From positions 1,674,001 through 1,738,000 of the forward strand of contig JAMXSV010000003.1 of the NCBI GenBank assembly GCA_027559495.1: a stretch of 64,000 bases of DNA, in the 5' to 3' direction. This stretch comes from Aurifilum marmelostoma (taxonomy: Eukaryota; Ascomycota; Sordariomycetes; Diaporthales; Cryphonectriaceae). The notes beneath the pieces are model-generated. The model was not told the origin of the DNA. It worked only from the letters and a program-made list of their open reading frames with translations, and did no database searches. Made by a program: the position numbers and the translations under genes. Below, in pieces: positions 47,862-59,600 of this stretch (its first letter is position 1; every line of letters begins with the position of its first letter).

Positions 47862-49295
47862 GGTGGGCGGATTTCTTTCGTCCTCCGCTCCTCTCCTCCT
47901 TCTTGTCGGGTCTGACTCCGAGTAAAACTGATGAGTTGGAGGTTGGTGGGGGGATGTGGTTGTGCGATGTCGTGCAGCAGAAGCGAGGACGCCTACGAAG
48001 ACGACCAGGCGCGGAGAGATGACTTAGCGCCGCAAAAATAGCCGCGCGTGAAACTGGCGCGCCAGTAAGACCAGACCAGACCAATGGGTGAGACCCAGTC
48101 AGCCTCTGTATGCTATGACTATTATTATTACTTGGTTTTCGGAGATACAGTATGCAGATAGAGATCGAAACGGTCAACCCCAAACAGAACACTAAACAGA
48201 ATGAAGAACGAAGCGAGAGGATCCTGGACTGAATAATGCAACTGTAACACTTGATGGCGATCTATTACTCCTTTCCCCCGCAAATCGGACCACCGCGGTT
48301 GCCGCCTTGTTCAGTACTGAGCAGATCTGACACCAAGATCGGTTGACACTCGACCCTATGTCGGTCGATGGGGCTGGCTGGATCAGCTGATGGGCTGCTG
48401 TGTTCGTGTGTGTGTGTGTGTGCCCTTGCAGAAAGGTTGACTACCAAGTATTGGGCGGGCGACCAATTACCAATCGGACCCAATGGTTTGGAAAAGACCA
48501 GAACCCCCCCAGAGGCGACTTTCGTGCCAATAAGGTTTGGTTTTGCCGTTTTGAAACCGAGCCAGGGGGGGTTTGTTGGCCACTACCGAGGGTAAGCCAT
48601 CATACCAGGCACAGAGTATAGGTGTTGGCGGCTGCTTAGATAGGGCCTGCCCAGGCCCCCCGCCCCCCAGGCAACCCCCTCTGTGCCCCTCTCCTGCGTA
48701 AATTTGGTGACAATCCCCACCCAATTTTTTCCCTGAAGGGCCTGTAGTACAGTCGCACCACTACACTTGGGGTACTCTGCACAAGATTGTCGCTGCAACA
48801 ACCTCACCTCCTACTTTCTGCCAGCACATTGTACTTGACGGCCCAACAAACTCTGTTGACCATTCAACACAGGCACACACAAACCATCTCCAAAGTCTTG
48901 TATGCAGGTGTACTGTGTACAGAAACAACAACTGGTCTAGCCTCAAACTATACTGGACTGGACCGGGCTGGGCTGAACTGGCTTCCGGAAACAGACGACA
49001 CCACTTTGTCTCTTGTCTCCCAATCCGACCACCCCACCAATACGGCTTCTGTCTACTGCCGACTCCTCTCTCCAACCCTTACCCAGAGGATCCGAAGCTG
49101 TTGGCACAACCTTTTATAGACCTTGAGGTGTCTTGGACCACATGGCTCCCGTCCCACAGCACAGGCGCAAAGGGGTACTTACTTCAAATCCACTACCTCC
49201 TGTCTAACCTCCAAACACACCTCAACATCCCCTCTCTCTACCTTTACACTGTACCCTATACATCCTGCACACCACCTTTGCCTCACATGCAATAG

Positions 49296-49329
<34 letters not shown>

Positions 49330-49587
49330 GTCTCTGCCTACTGCTCCAAGACTGACTCACACTCCCCCCCCTCCTCTCTTCTCCCCCTCCAATTGTTTCT
49401 GTTGGGCTCTTAGCCTGTGGCTGCATTGGTTCTCTTTTCTTCAGTCGTGTATTGCCTCTACCTTACTACCTACTTGGTATATCTCTAGCAACATAGTCTT
49501 TGTTGCTGCACTTTCCCCTCCTCCAACTTGCCTACTACCCGACTATCAGACCTCCTTTCTTGGTGCCAACATCAAAGCTGACCAGAC
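47862..49587. other. Divergent intergenic region, PRKRIP1 homologue / histidine phosphatase
   Basis: This region contains both promoters. It has a short GT tract at 48,408, GTAC-rich words near 48,745 and 48,902, a CT/CA-rich leader from about 49,150, and a long GT microsatellite at 49,298. No gene or RNA was recognised. Confidence 0.5.
49298..49329. repeat. (GT)16 microsatellite
   Basis: About 16 uninterrupted GT units, roughly 260 bp before the histidine-phosphatase start and so possibly in its leader or promoter. Alternating GT can adopt Z-DNA and is length-variable. Confidence 0.9.
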
Positions 49588-51504
49588 ATGGCAAAGCCTC
49601 GCCTCATCATCCTCATCAGACATGGCCAATCTGAGGGCAACAGTAAGTCTTCCTTCTCGTCGTCCTCCTCTGCTCCTGGGTGGGGCGTTCAAGTTTCCAT
49701 ATCTGTGGCATCTCGTGACGGACAGAGCATACATAGCTGACTCTTAACTTCTTCCGCCCGAATAGAAAATCGAGATATACACCAGACCATTCCCGACCAT
49801 CGCGTAAAACTTACCAAAGATGGCTGGGACCAAGCCTATGATGCCGGTCGGCGGCTGCGCAACATGCTCCGGGCCGACGACACCCTACACTTCTTCACCT
49901 CTCCGTACCGCCGCACCCGCGAGACTACCGAGGGCATACTCGCCACCCTGACCTCGGACGAGGACGAGCCCTCGCCATTCAAGCGGAACAACATCAAGGT
50001 GTACGAGGAGCCCCGGCTGCGCGAGCAGGACTTTGGCAACTTCCAGCCCTGTTCTGCCGAGATGGAGCGCATGTGGCAGGAGCGTGCCGACTATGGGCAC
50101 TTCTTCTACAGGATTCCCAACGGTGAGAGTGCGGCGGATGCCTATGACCGTATCAGTGGGTTTAACGAGAGCCTTTGGAGACAATTTGGGGAGGATGACT
50201 TTGCCAGCGTCTGTGTTCTAGGTATGTTTGCTTGCCCAATTGTTGTTTTCACAATCCCTCTGACAAGATGCTAACTACGCTTGCTCCTTCCAGTCACACA
50301 CGGTCTCATGTCTCGCGTTTTCCTCATGAAGTGGTACCACTTCAGCGTCGAATATTTTGAGGACCTTCGAAACATCAACCACTGCGAGTTCCTCATCATG
50401 AACAAGCAGGAGAGCGGCAAGTACATGCTGGAGACCAAGCTGCGGACATGGTCAGAGCTACGACGGGAACGGGCACTCAAGAAGGAGAAGGAAAAGGAAA
50501 AGGAGAAGATTGGCACGGGCACGCCTACGGGTAAGGACGCTGCCAAGCTCGACAAGGCCCTCGCGGCGTCGCAGTCCCCTGTGGTCGCACCTCGTCGCTG
50601 GGGCGGATGTCCAAACGGCTGCAACCACGACAAGTCCTTCCGGATCCGCTCTGCCCTTGCCGACCTCGTCAAGCGCGACGCCACCGCGGCCCACCCAAGC
50701 CTGCCCGCTGCTGCGTCCTCTTCGTCACCCGTGTCGGCGAAACCCCTCAGCGCGGCGAGCGTTTCATCTTCACTCACCACCCACGGCATCGCTACCCCAC
50801 CCACCACGAATGGAACGTCGACGCCCTCGTCCAACCTCGGCATGCGTCGGCTCCAGGCGCGGCGGTTTCAGTCCGAGGACGAGGATGACGACCTGTGCTG
50901 CTCTGAAGCCGAGGCGGCGAGCAAGGCGCGCACGCCGCAGATCGATGTGAGGAAGGCACGCGAGGAACTTGTCTCCAGTCCCGACGGCACGCCTAGTTTC
51001 ATCAGCATGGATGACCGCCTGCGGGGGGTGGACCTCAAGTGCCTGCCGCCGGCACACCGGCTCCACGCACGTGGTCGTGATTTTGGCGGGTCGTACTCTG
51101 GGCAGAACTCGCGCGTCAACAGCGATGCGGACTCCTCCGAGGACGAGCGCACGCGGCTCGCACGGCGGCGTCAGCTGTCGTCATCCGGAAAGACGGAGGC
51201 GGCGGCAGCGGTAGCGGCGGCAGCAGGGCTCAGGATCGTCATGAGTGAGGTTCATAATCTTCACCTCGAGCTGGGTGTAGCCGAGACGGCCAACGGCGTA
51301 TCCAAGCGTGACCAAAGTGGGATGGGCCGGTATACGATGGCCAACAGGCTGGGAGACTCGCCCACGAGCAGCAGCAGCAATGACGAACACGAACACGCCG
51401 ATGACGAGCGGGAGAAGGGTGGCGCACAGGACGATGCGGACGAGCTCTCTGACATCGACAAGGCAGAGATCGAGGACCGGAGTATCAAGGGCAGCGTGTA
51501 TTGA
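49588..51504 (+). CDS. Histidine phosphatase (phosphoglycerate-mutase-like) with long disordered tail
   Basis: The spliced gene is join(49588..49642, 49766..50221, 50294..51504), giving 573 residues. The N-terminus MAKPRLIILIRHGQSEGN holds the RHG motif with the phospho-acceptor His12. PYRRTRET, the acid Glu105 in RLREQDFGNFQ, and VTHGLMSRVF with His173 complete the catalytic set, so the domain (about residues 1-220) should be active. The best analogue is the yeast Det1-like branch rather than glycolytic mutase, which is shorter and has different surroundings. The substrate is unknown. From about residue 225 the protein is unusual: a Lys/Glu block (residues 227-243), then about 330 residues rich in Ser, Ala, Arg and Asp with acidic clusters (EDEDDDLCC, DEHEHADDE), likely disordered. 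The short fungal Asn/Phe-rich segment WYHFSVEYFEDLRNINHCEF is well kept. Confidence 0.9.
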
Positions 51505-54500
51505 TTATCGGGCTACTACTGTTTACTGACGTCTTTTTCCATGTGTTTGTTGCTTGTTCTCACAACCTGCCTCAAGGATCACTGGGTGGTGCTCGGGTGC
51601 GTCGTTCTCTTACGCACGACGAACGATCATTTTTTTGGGGGGGGGGGGCTCATTTTCAGTCTCACGGTCTGCATTTGTGGAGGAGATACCAGATTGCATC
51701 ACTATGTATAGAGACCATGTTGGTCTGCGAAGGTTTTGGCCTTGACAGGCAGCGGGTAGGCGGGAAAAGGCCATGGGTATACACACACATACACGCGCAC
51801 ACGCACGCGCAAGTCTTATGAGAGCTATGAATACGAATATCAGGATTTTATTTTTGAGATTTTCACTTGGTCGGTGTCTGCATGGGAACTACACCTATCC
51901 CTCTCTCCTCTTGGCCCTAGTGCCAAGAAGAACAAAGTTTTTATTCGAAGCGGTATCAGGGGTCAAGTGCTCACACAGGGTCTTCTTCCTTCACATGCTG
52001 ATTTTGTCTTTTAACCCCGTTCCCAAGTCCGGCCTGCCCCCCCACCAGTACCGTCTTTTGCACCCATCCACCCGCTGGCGAACCCCTCCCTCCACCACCG
52101 CTGACGGACCCCTTCTTTCCAGGGACCAAAACCAGATCATCTGTTCCAGACAAGAGAGTTGTAGCAACATCTGGTTCCATGGAAACCAGAGGAACAGTTC
52201 GTCCTCCACCCCGTGCCTCCCCCAACCCCCCCTCCCCCTTCCCCCTCTTCCCTCCCCTCTTCAATGCAATGCAACCCCCGGCGCCCCCTCCCCCGCCAGC
52301 AGCACGAACCACATCCTCATCATCAATCTCATCATCCTTTCACGCACGCAAGTCAGATGTGGTGGTGGATCGTGCCATGAGTCGTAGCCCCCCTGCAAAT
52401 GCATGCACGACAAAAGAAAGGGCGAGGGCGGGCACCGGGGGAGACTGGGGGTGGGCATTAAGGCCAGGGGACGGGCTTTTATGTTGACAGGACCTAACTA
52501 TCTCAGCATCTATTTTAAATCTTGAACTGCTGTTCTTTTCTGGATGGGCTCGCGGAAGGGGGAAACATGTCCGTGGTGGTGGTCTTCGTATTGGGGGGAA
52601 GGCCATCTACACAAGTATCCTTCCAACGTTCAAGTTGGTTTTATTTCTTTTTTTTTTTTTTTTTGCTTTCGCTGATGTTTCTCCTCGAGGGAAGAAGCCC
52701 CGTCTTCTTCGTCGGAGCGGAGAGGGGCTGGCCAGAAGTCTGGTTACAATGCAAGCCAAAGGTCGGGACCGCGTGAGTGAGAAAGTGTGCGCGCGTGTCC
52801 TTTCAGGTCTTTACTCTGTTGCTTCCTTCGTTTTCCTCAGCGTAGCCAAAGAAAAGAACAAAACAATAAAGATTAAACTCAAATATGAATTGTCCCGTGG
52901 ACGAGTGCCGCGCCATGTTGGCCACTTCAACTGAGACATTTGAGAGAAAAGATGGAAGGGGGAGGTTGGGAGAAGGAAGAGAAAAGAAAAAAGAAAAATC
53001 CACGTGGAGATTAGCGACATCCTTGTCCCCTCACTCGCAACCTCCCGAGAAAAGATCATCCGACTTTTCGAGCTCAGGCCACTTTTTTTTTTCCACCCGC
53101 AACCAGGAAAAGCTGTCAGGGACTCAGGGTGTATGCTTGCGGAGAGGGGGAAGAGAGTGTTGAGAGAATTAATCCTGGAATAAGGGATGAAAAGAGAAGA
53201 GAAGGGATTCCCTGCTGTACAACGCCTGGAAGGGGAAAGGGGAGGGGGCTTGTCTTCCTTTCTATTTCGGGCGGGAGAGGAATATTGAGGCAAACTCGGG
53301 AAGAAGTCCGTCAGGTGGGTGATTGGTTGTGTCAGGGCGAGTCGGGAACCCAACCGCACCGCACGGCCCCCTCAAGGCTGCCGAGGGAGCGAGCAATTGA
53401 GAGAGAGAGAGAAACAGAGAGACGGAGAAGAGGGGGGAAATCGAGAAGGACATACACAGAAAATCAGTGCCTGAGAGTTACCTCCCGGGATGACCGTAGG
53501 TAGAATATGCATGCAGGGCTCGCGCGGCTCCCAGCCCGCCCTGTTGTTTCCAAAGCAAACTACGGCATGGGGCCGATACTTCTGTAAGAGAGAAAAGAAA
53601 AGGGAAAAAAAAGAGACAGAAAAAGGCCCGCCGCTGTCGTGGCCGTTGGGGGGGGGGGGTGGGATAGGAGCGGAGCCGCTTTCGCGTTGATGTTCGGCAC
53701 CGGGGGGGACAGGGGAGGGGGGTTGTTGGCTGGCTCATGCTCGTGGTTGTCAGGTATGGGGAAAAAAGAGGGCTACATGCAGATCACAGTTGAGCACGAG
53801 GAGGGGAGTATTGTCATAGAAGGTGCTGATTATGATTATTATTATTCGACTTCTGGGGACGAGCTGGTTATACGAGACCCGCAGACCCAGAGAAAATCGA
53901 ATGGGCAGCGTACTGGAGGATATACTGTATCTACAGTGTGTAAGAGAACTTAGTTGGTCTCAAGACATGTTTTTCTGTGGTGAACAAGGTCGAAAAACAA
54001 AGTAGCCATGTTAACAAGTATGAACATAACCATTCGAGTGTCATTATAAACAGCTCATCATTAGGTAATTTGACACCGCGACTCAGTATTCCCATCTAGG
54101 GCGTCGACGAACTGTCATGTCTTTGGTGACAGGCGTCTGACAACAAAGAGGCAATTCCTCGGCTTAATCCGTGACGGACGCCAACTACGTCATCCCGCAA
54201 TTGGGATGTCTCTCTGCTTTGTCAGTGTCAGTGACACGAGTAGGCACGACCAGCGAGGAAAGTGAGAGTAAGTACGTACCTGCGTACGTACGTATGCATT
54301 ATTTACAGGCTGACAATACATACTGATCAGGTCAGCAGCAGCATTCTTTTGATTTCACCTCATCCTTTCCAAGGGGGTCCCAAGTTATGATTGTGATGGT
54401 TGGTGGTAGACTGATGAGGTTAGTAGTGGTTGGGGGTTGTATTTAGGTTGCACCCAGCCACAACTACCGTCGTCGCCCCTTGTTTTTCTGTTTCTTTTCT

Positions 54501-55591
54501 ATCTGTTTTCCTTGGCCGGCAAGATGGACTGGAGAAGCCGGGCAGGGGGCTCTGAGAGCAGAGGAGAAACAACAAGGAGTACTGGAGCGATATCTGCTGA
54601 TGACCTTACGGGGTTTTCCGGTCTGCGGCCCTCGACACGCAGGGACTTGGGGGAGGAGACAAGAAAACATTGGGCCGTCGGGGGACAGCAAAGAGACACA
54701 TCGTCGATCTCGTATGGGGCAGCGGCAATTTGGGGCACGGATAGGGAACAAAGTGACTGCTTTTGAGGCGGAGGTGGGGGAGGGCGCCCGGAATATAACG
54801 TATATTATGCATGCGCAGTATCATGTGGTAGCTATGTTGGCAAGGATGGATGTATTCTGTACTGCAATAATGTATCATATATCTCTTGATATTATTGAAG
54901 ATTGAGTTGGATTCATGGGTGGAAGGCACACACACAGGAGGGGGGGGGGAGACAGACCAAGGAGGGTTCCTGTGGGGCGCGAAGCTTATACTATGTTAGG
55001 TGTTTACTCAGGGGCAATTTGCTGACGGGGCAGCCAAGCAGGCCGGATCCAGGTGGGGGGGCTCAGGACCAGAAAACCTGAAAACAGGCATCCGCAAAAA
55101 TCCAGGGTCCCACAGCCCTAGCTCACACTGGCTGGCAAGCCTGGACAGCCCTAGATAAGTGACCCTGGGGCCATCCATGACTGCTACAGCGTGGTACCAT
55201 GTTGTGAGGCGTACAGGTGCCAATTAGAAGATGCACTACCACCACCACCACCAACAGGACAGCATGGAGCTTTGACCTGCCACGACCTGCCACGCCTGCC
55301 TACCTCACTGACTGACTGACTGACTGCCTGCCTGCTGGTCATGTACTAGCAGCAGCAGCTGCTGCATTTGCATTGATTTGTGCTGTCGTGTCTCTCTCCC
55401 CGATGGGTCCCCCTAAGCAAAACTACACTAGCCAGGTCCCCTCGTGATGCCTTGCGAGACCTGTCATGCTATTGTGTGAGTTGGGATGCAATTTGTTTAT
55501 TTGATTGTTCATTTTTTTTTTTCTGGGGCCTTTTGGCGTCCTCATCCTGTAATTTGCTGTGCTGCACCTTGTGTTATGCGGCCTGCCGAGT
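51505..55591. other. Intergenic region before the histidine kinase, part 1
   Basis: No conserved gene was recognised. The region has G runs (51,639; 53,648; 54,940), a T run at 52,650 and CGTA palindromic repeats at 54,285-54,295. One plus-strand frame at 53,757-53,953 reads somewhat protein-like (GKKEGYMQITVEHEEGSIVI...YDYYYSTSGDELVIRDP) but has no family match and no clear splice partners. Another 141-codon frame at 54,480-54,905 looks like chance. Confidence 0.45.

Positions 55592-55619
<28 letters not shown>
55592..55619. repeat. (CA)n microsatellite
   Basis: About 13 CA units, roughly 1 kb before the histidine kinase start. Confidence 0.9.
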
Positions 55620-55623
<4 letters not shown>

Positions 55624-56597
55624 GGGAAGAAGGGCATCTGTTTGTCCCTCTTTTTTCTTTCCCTAACTTGTTAGCTGACCAAGAAGGCAGAAAAAGGTGG
55701 GGTTCATGGTAATGTGTGTAGAGAGTAAGTCAATGAGTGGTGTTTGTATGGTGTGGCGCCGCCCTCTCTTCTCTCGGCTACCCGCTCTTGGGCCAGACCT
55801 TACGTCATTGTCTGTGGCCCTCAGGCACTGCATCGCCCCCAGGGCGTGGAACCTGTGCAACCTTTTTGCAAACCTCTGCAGTTACTCTCTCTCTTGTTGA
55901 TGACCCTGTAGAGGGAACAAACGAGTGTGTGCATGAGAGGGAGGATCACCTTTCCCAGAAAACCACCTGATCGTGCTCCAGCCTCATCGCACCTGCCCCA
56001 TCTGTGAATTGGACCTGGCCTTAGCAGCTGCTCCTCTTTCCCACCCCAGTCCCTGGCTATCTATCTTGACCACTGCCTCACCTCTACAACCCAGGCAATC
56101 ACCTCAGCCAGCCGACCCATCATCACCACCCTTTCGCCCTCCTCTCCCTCCTCCCACCTCGTTCGTTCAATCTCCTCCCGACTGACCAGCCAACCGACCT
56201 GTTCCTAGGTGCTCTTTCCCCTGTCTTCATCACTAATTATTGTCCAACAACAAACACCTTTCAGTCTTATTTCTCTCTTCCCGTCTCTGGAGAGGCCATC
56301 CATAAAATCTTCCACTTTTAGCCGACTTTCCAGCCCACACAGGTGTGCAGATGTGTGTTTGACCTGCGCTGCCTGGTTTTGCACAAGAATCCACATACAT
56401 CTGTCCTCTATCTGCTACATAATCAAGGACAACAACGACCATAAGAACAAACACGACAGTAAATACGCGCAGCAGCTCGGTGCTCCATATCCTCCGGCCG
56501 TGACCACCACCATCGTCATCGCCAACCGGCGCCGCAGCACAGACTTTGACCAGACATTAAAAAGGAAACAAAAAAAAAAAAGATAGAGGCCTCTCGG
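55620..56597. other. Promoter and leader of the histidine kinase
   Basis: From about 55,970 the DNA is strongly C/T- and CA-rich with few G, typical of a long fungal leader or core promoter, and turns A-rich just before the start (AAAAAGGAAACAAAAAAAAA at 56,559-56,578). The 125-codon frame at 56,209-56,586 is judged non-coding leader sequence. Confidence 0.5.
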
Positions 56598-56615
56598 ATG
56601 GAATCACGCGAGTGA
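56598..56615 (+). promoter_or_regulatory. Five-codon upstream ORF directly before the kinase start
   Basis: ATG GAA TCA CGC GAG TGA ends 6 bp before the kinase ATG at 56,622. If transcribed, ribosomes would terminate almost on top of the main start, so reinitiation or leaky scanning would set kinase output. The alternative, that this ATG starts the kinase, is excluded by the stop. Confidence 0.5.
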
Positions 56616-56621
56616 GGAGGC

Positions 56622-59600
56622 ATGCCAGGGTCAAATTCAAGCGCCGACACCATCAAGGGCACGTCCAGCACCACCCGCCAGTCGCTTGACCCTCGCCACA
56701 ACGTCGCCCCCTCCGAGGCCTCGCCCGACCAGCAGTCTGTCCCTCCGCCGGCCGGGCATGGGAGCCAGGGACCTTTTACAGCTCGAGGAAATGCAGCAGC
56801 AGCAGCGGTAGCAGCAACACTGATGTCCAGTCCCCCCTCTTCGAGCGCCACACTCGAGAGCCAGTCGCCGATCCAGGACCCGAGGATTGTGGCCGTTACC
56901 AAGAGCTCTCCAGTCCCCGCGTCACACGGCATCGACAGGACTTCCGGGGGTTTGGCAGGCCCTGGTGCAGGGCGGAATACCTCGTTTGAAGGAGGAGGAG
57001 GAGGAGGAGGAGGAGGAGGAGGAGGAGGAGGAGGAGGAGGAGGAGTAGGAGGAGGCCGCGGCGGCGGCAGCAGCAGCAGCACTGGAGAGGTCGGCGAGGG
57101 CCGCAGTGTCTTGGAGTCCAGGTCTCATAAGGTGGACTCTGCCAGCCAGCTGAGCCAGTATCGCGAGAAGCTGGCGAGGGACATGCAGCAGCAGGGCCTC
57201 GGCGCAAAGTCCGCCTCGTCGCCCCCGACCCAGCACCATAACAAGAGGGTTTCGCCCATCCTGGAGGAGTCTGCTGTGAGCTCGCCCAGCCAGATTTCTT
57301 CCGGCCCTTCGACCACCTCGACCGACGCCTCGACAGAATCTGGCCAGACCATCCGCGGCGGTGTCACCCCTGGCTTCCTCCCGCGGACGACTTCCTATCC
57401 GTTTCCTCGGGTCACCACGCCTGGCTATAGCCCTTCTGCCCTGCACAGGCCCTTCACAACGCTCTCGCCCACAGGTTCTGCACCCGGCTCCCCTGCCTCC
57501 TCTGCTGCCGGCACAGCGACTTTTGGAAACCCTCGGGCCCAGGATAAGATCATGTCCAACCCCTCCACCCCAGCGTCCGCCCTGGCCTTCCAGCCTGGTG
57601 GGGCGTCATCGCAGACACCGCAGCCGGGCGGGATCGCAGAATTTCCCACCCCGAATCTCTATGATTTGTCACTGATGCTGACCTCTGAGCCGGGCCTCGA
57701 CGCCTGGTGGAGGACCGTTGTCAACATCATGACTGCCTTCTACAAGGCGGAGAGGCTGACCCTCGCCATTCCTGCCGATTCCACAGACCTGGAGAACATC
57801 CCATGGGGCCAGAAGGCGACCTACAACGCGCGCCAGGAGGACAGCCTCAGCATGGAGTACATGGCAGTGGGCTCTAGCACGATGCCCAGCAGCGTCGATG
57901 ACATCTCGGGCCCGCCGTCCTCGGCGATGGGCGCTGACCACCCGGCCAGGCTGCAGGTCCCACTGCGCCCCAAGCTGCCCACGCGACACTCCTACGGCGC
58001 TTTCGAGGACGAGAAGCACAGGAAGGCGACGGCAACGAGGATGTCGGCTGTGCCAAGGAGACCTGGTGTGTTCCCACGGAGCAAGAGTTTCTTTCCCGGA
58101 TCGGCCCTGGCCGAGCGCGTCCAGGAGGATGCGCCGCACATGGGGCTGAACCAGCAGGCACTGGCTGAGCACGATGCCGAGGAACAAGAGGAGGTGCAGA
58201 GCTGGCAGGCGTCTGCGCCAGAACAAGGAAGCCAGGGGCGCGTGTTTGAGCTGCTCCAGGCCCTGGACTACGAGGCCGATCCGCTCATTGACCACCACGG
58301 CGTGACGAAGGTGCTGGAGCGCGGACGTGTGATCGCGCTGACGCGTAGCTACCCGTACCTCGAGGAGAACGCACCGGCCAAGCACCCAGAGGGCAAGGCC
58401 GCAGGTCGGAACAACTCGCCAGACGGCCCCAGGAAGAAGGGGAGGAGGATACGTCCAGACACCTCCGCCAAGCTCTCCACCATCCTCAGCTCTGCCCAGT
58501 CCATGAAGATGATGTCCCACGACCGCAGGACTGGCCAGCAGAACATCGACCAGATGATCTCGGAGGGCGAACCACGCCGGCCGCCGACCCCAACATATGA
58601 AGAATACGAGCAGGCCCCGCCGTCGCCTTGGTCACAGTCACCCGCGCCATCTCCAGCCATTCGGCCCGAGGCCACAGAGAACCCGTTCTTTGCCGACGCC
58701 GTGGTTGACGAGTCGTCATTTGACCCTACTGCGACGACGCCTGACTACTCGTCGATGGGTCCGCAGGAGGCCATCGGGGTCGACAACGCCTGGACGGTAC
58801 TACACATCCCGCTGCGGCACCCGCTGCTCTCCAAGTCTTCGAGCGGTTTCAGGCTCGACCCGAAGCTTATGGAGCAGAAGTCGTCCCGCCGGGGTAAGGG
58901 GGACCTGCCAGATACCGCTGCCAGTCTCGAGAGAGAATCTCCGCGAGATGACAGGCCGACCCCCATCGCCATCTTGTCCATCCTCAGCTCCACCATCCCG
59001 TATCCATCCAATCTCAGGTACTCCCTCGAGCACCTGGCGCCCCATCTCGCGACATCCTTCTCGCTCTGCCGCCACTACAGCACCCTCGAGTCCGAGGTCG
59101 CCAAGATGCATCGCAGAAAATCACGTATCGCTGGGTTTGGTGCCGTGGATGCCGACGGACGACCAATGACAGACCCGGCGATTCTCCACTACGCTTCTGA
59201 GGAGATGGCAGACCCATCGCTGACTGGCAGCCTCACCAGCCCCAGCGAGTACTCCATGCAGTCGAGAAGCGCGGCAGGCACGCCAGGCGGGACACCTGGT
59301 TGGGAGGGCACAGGCTTCGGCGCCCTCGCAGACAAGCGCTCTGCCCTGTCTGCTGCCGCAGCAGCAGCCCCTCCTCCTCCTCCTCCGGCTCCTGCCGCTG
59401 GCGATAGCTACTTCACGACGAAGATGAAGATGTCGGGCAAGACGGAGACCTCGGCTCCGCAGCAGCAGCGAGCTCGGAGGGGCTCCAAAGACAGCCCGAC
59501 GTCGGAGAAGCGATCCTCCCTGCGTCTCTACGAGATGCTTGATTCTGGTCGCTTCAGCCCCGACGTCGTCGAGCCGGACACGCCCGAAGATGTGTCCGGG

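Noticed and set aside
53757..53953. Protein-like plus-strand frame (GKKEGYMQITVEHEEG...)
   Set aside because: Only about 65 codons, no family, no splice partners and no promoter features. Left as a note, not a gene.
57669..58520. 283-codon open frame on the minus strand opposite the histidine kinase
   Set aside because: It mirrors the third-position G/C bias of the real gene. It has no domain, and the plus-strand frame is supported across the exon.
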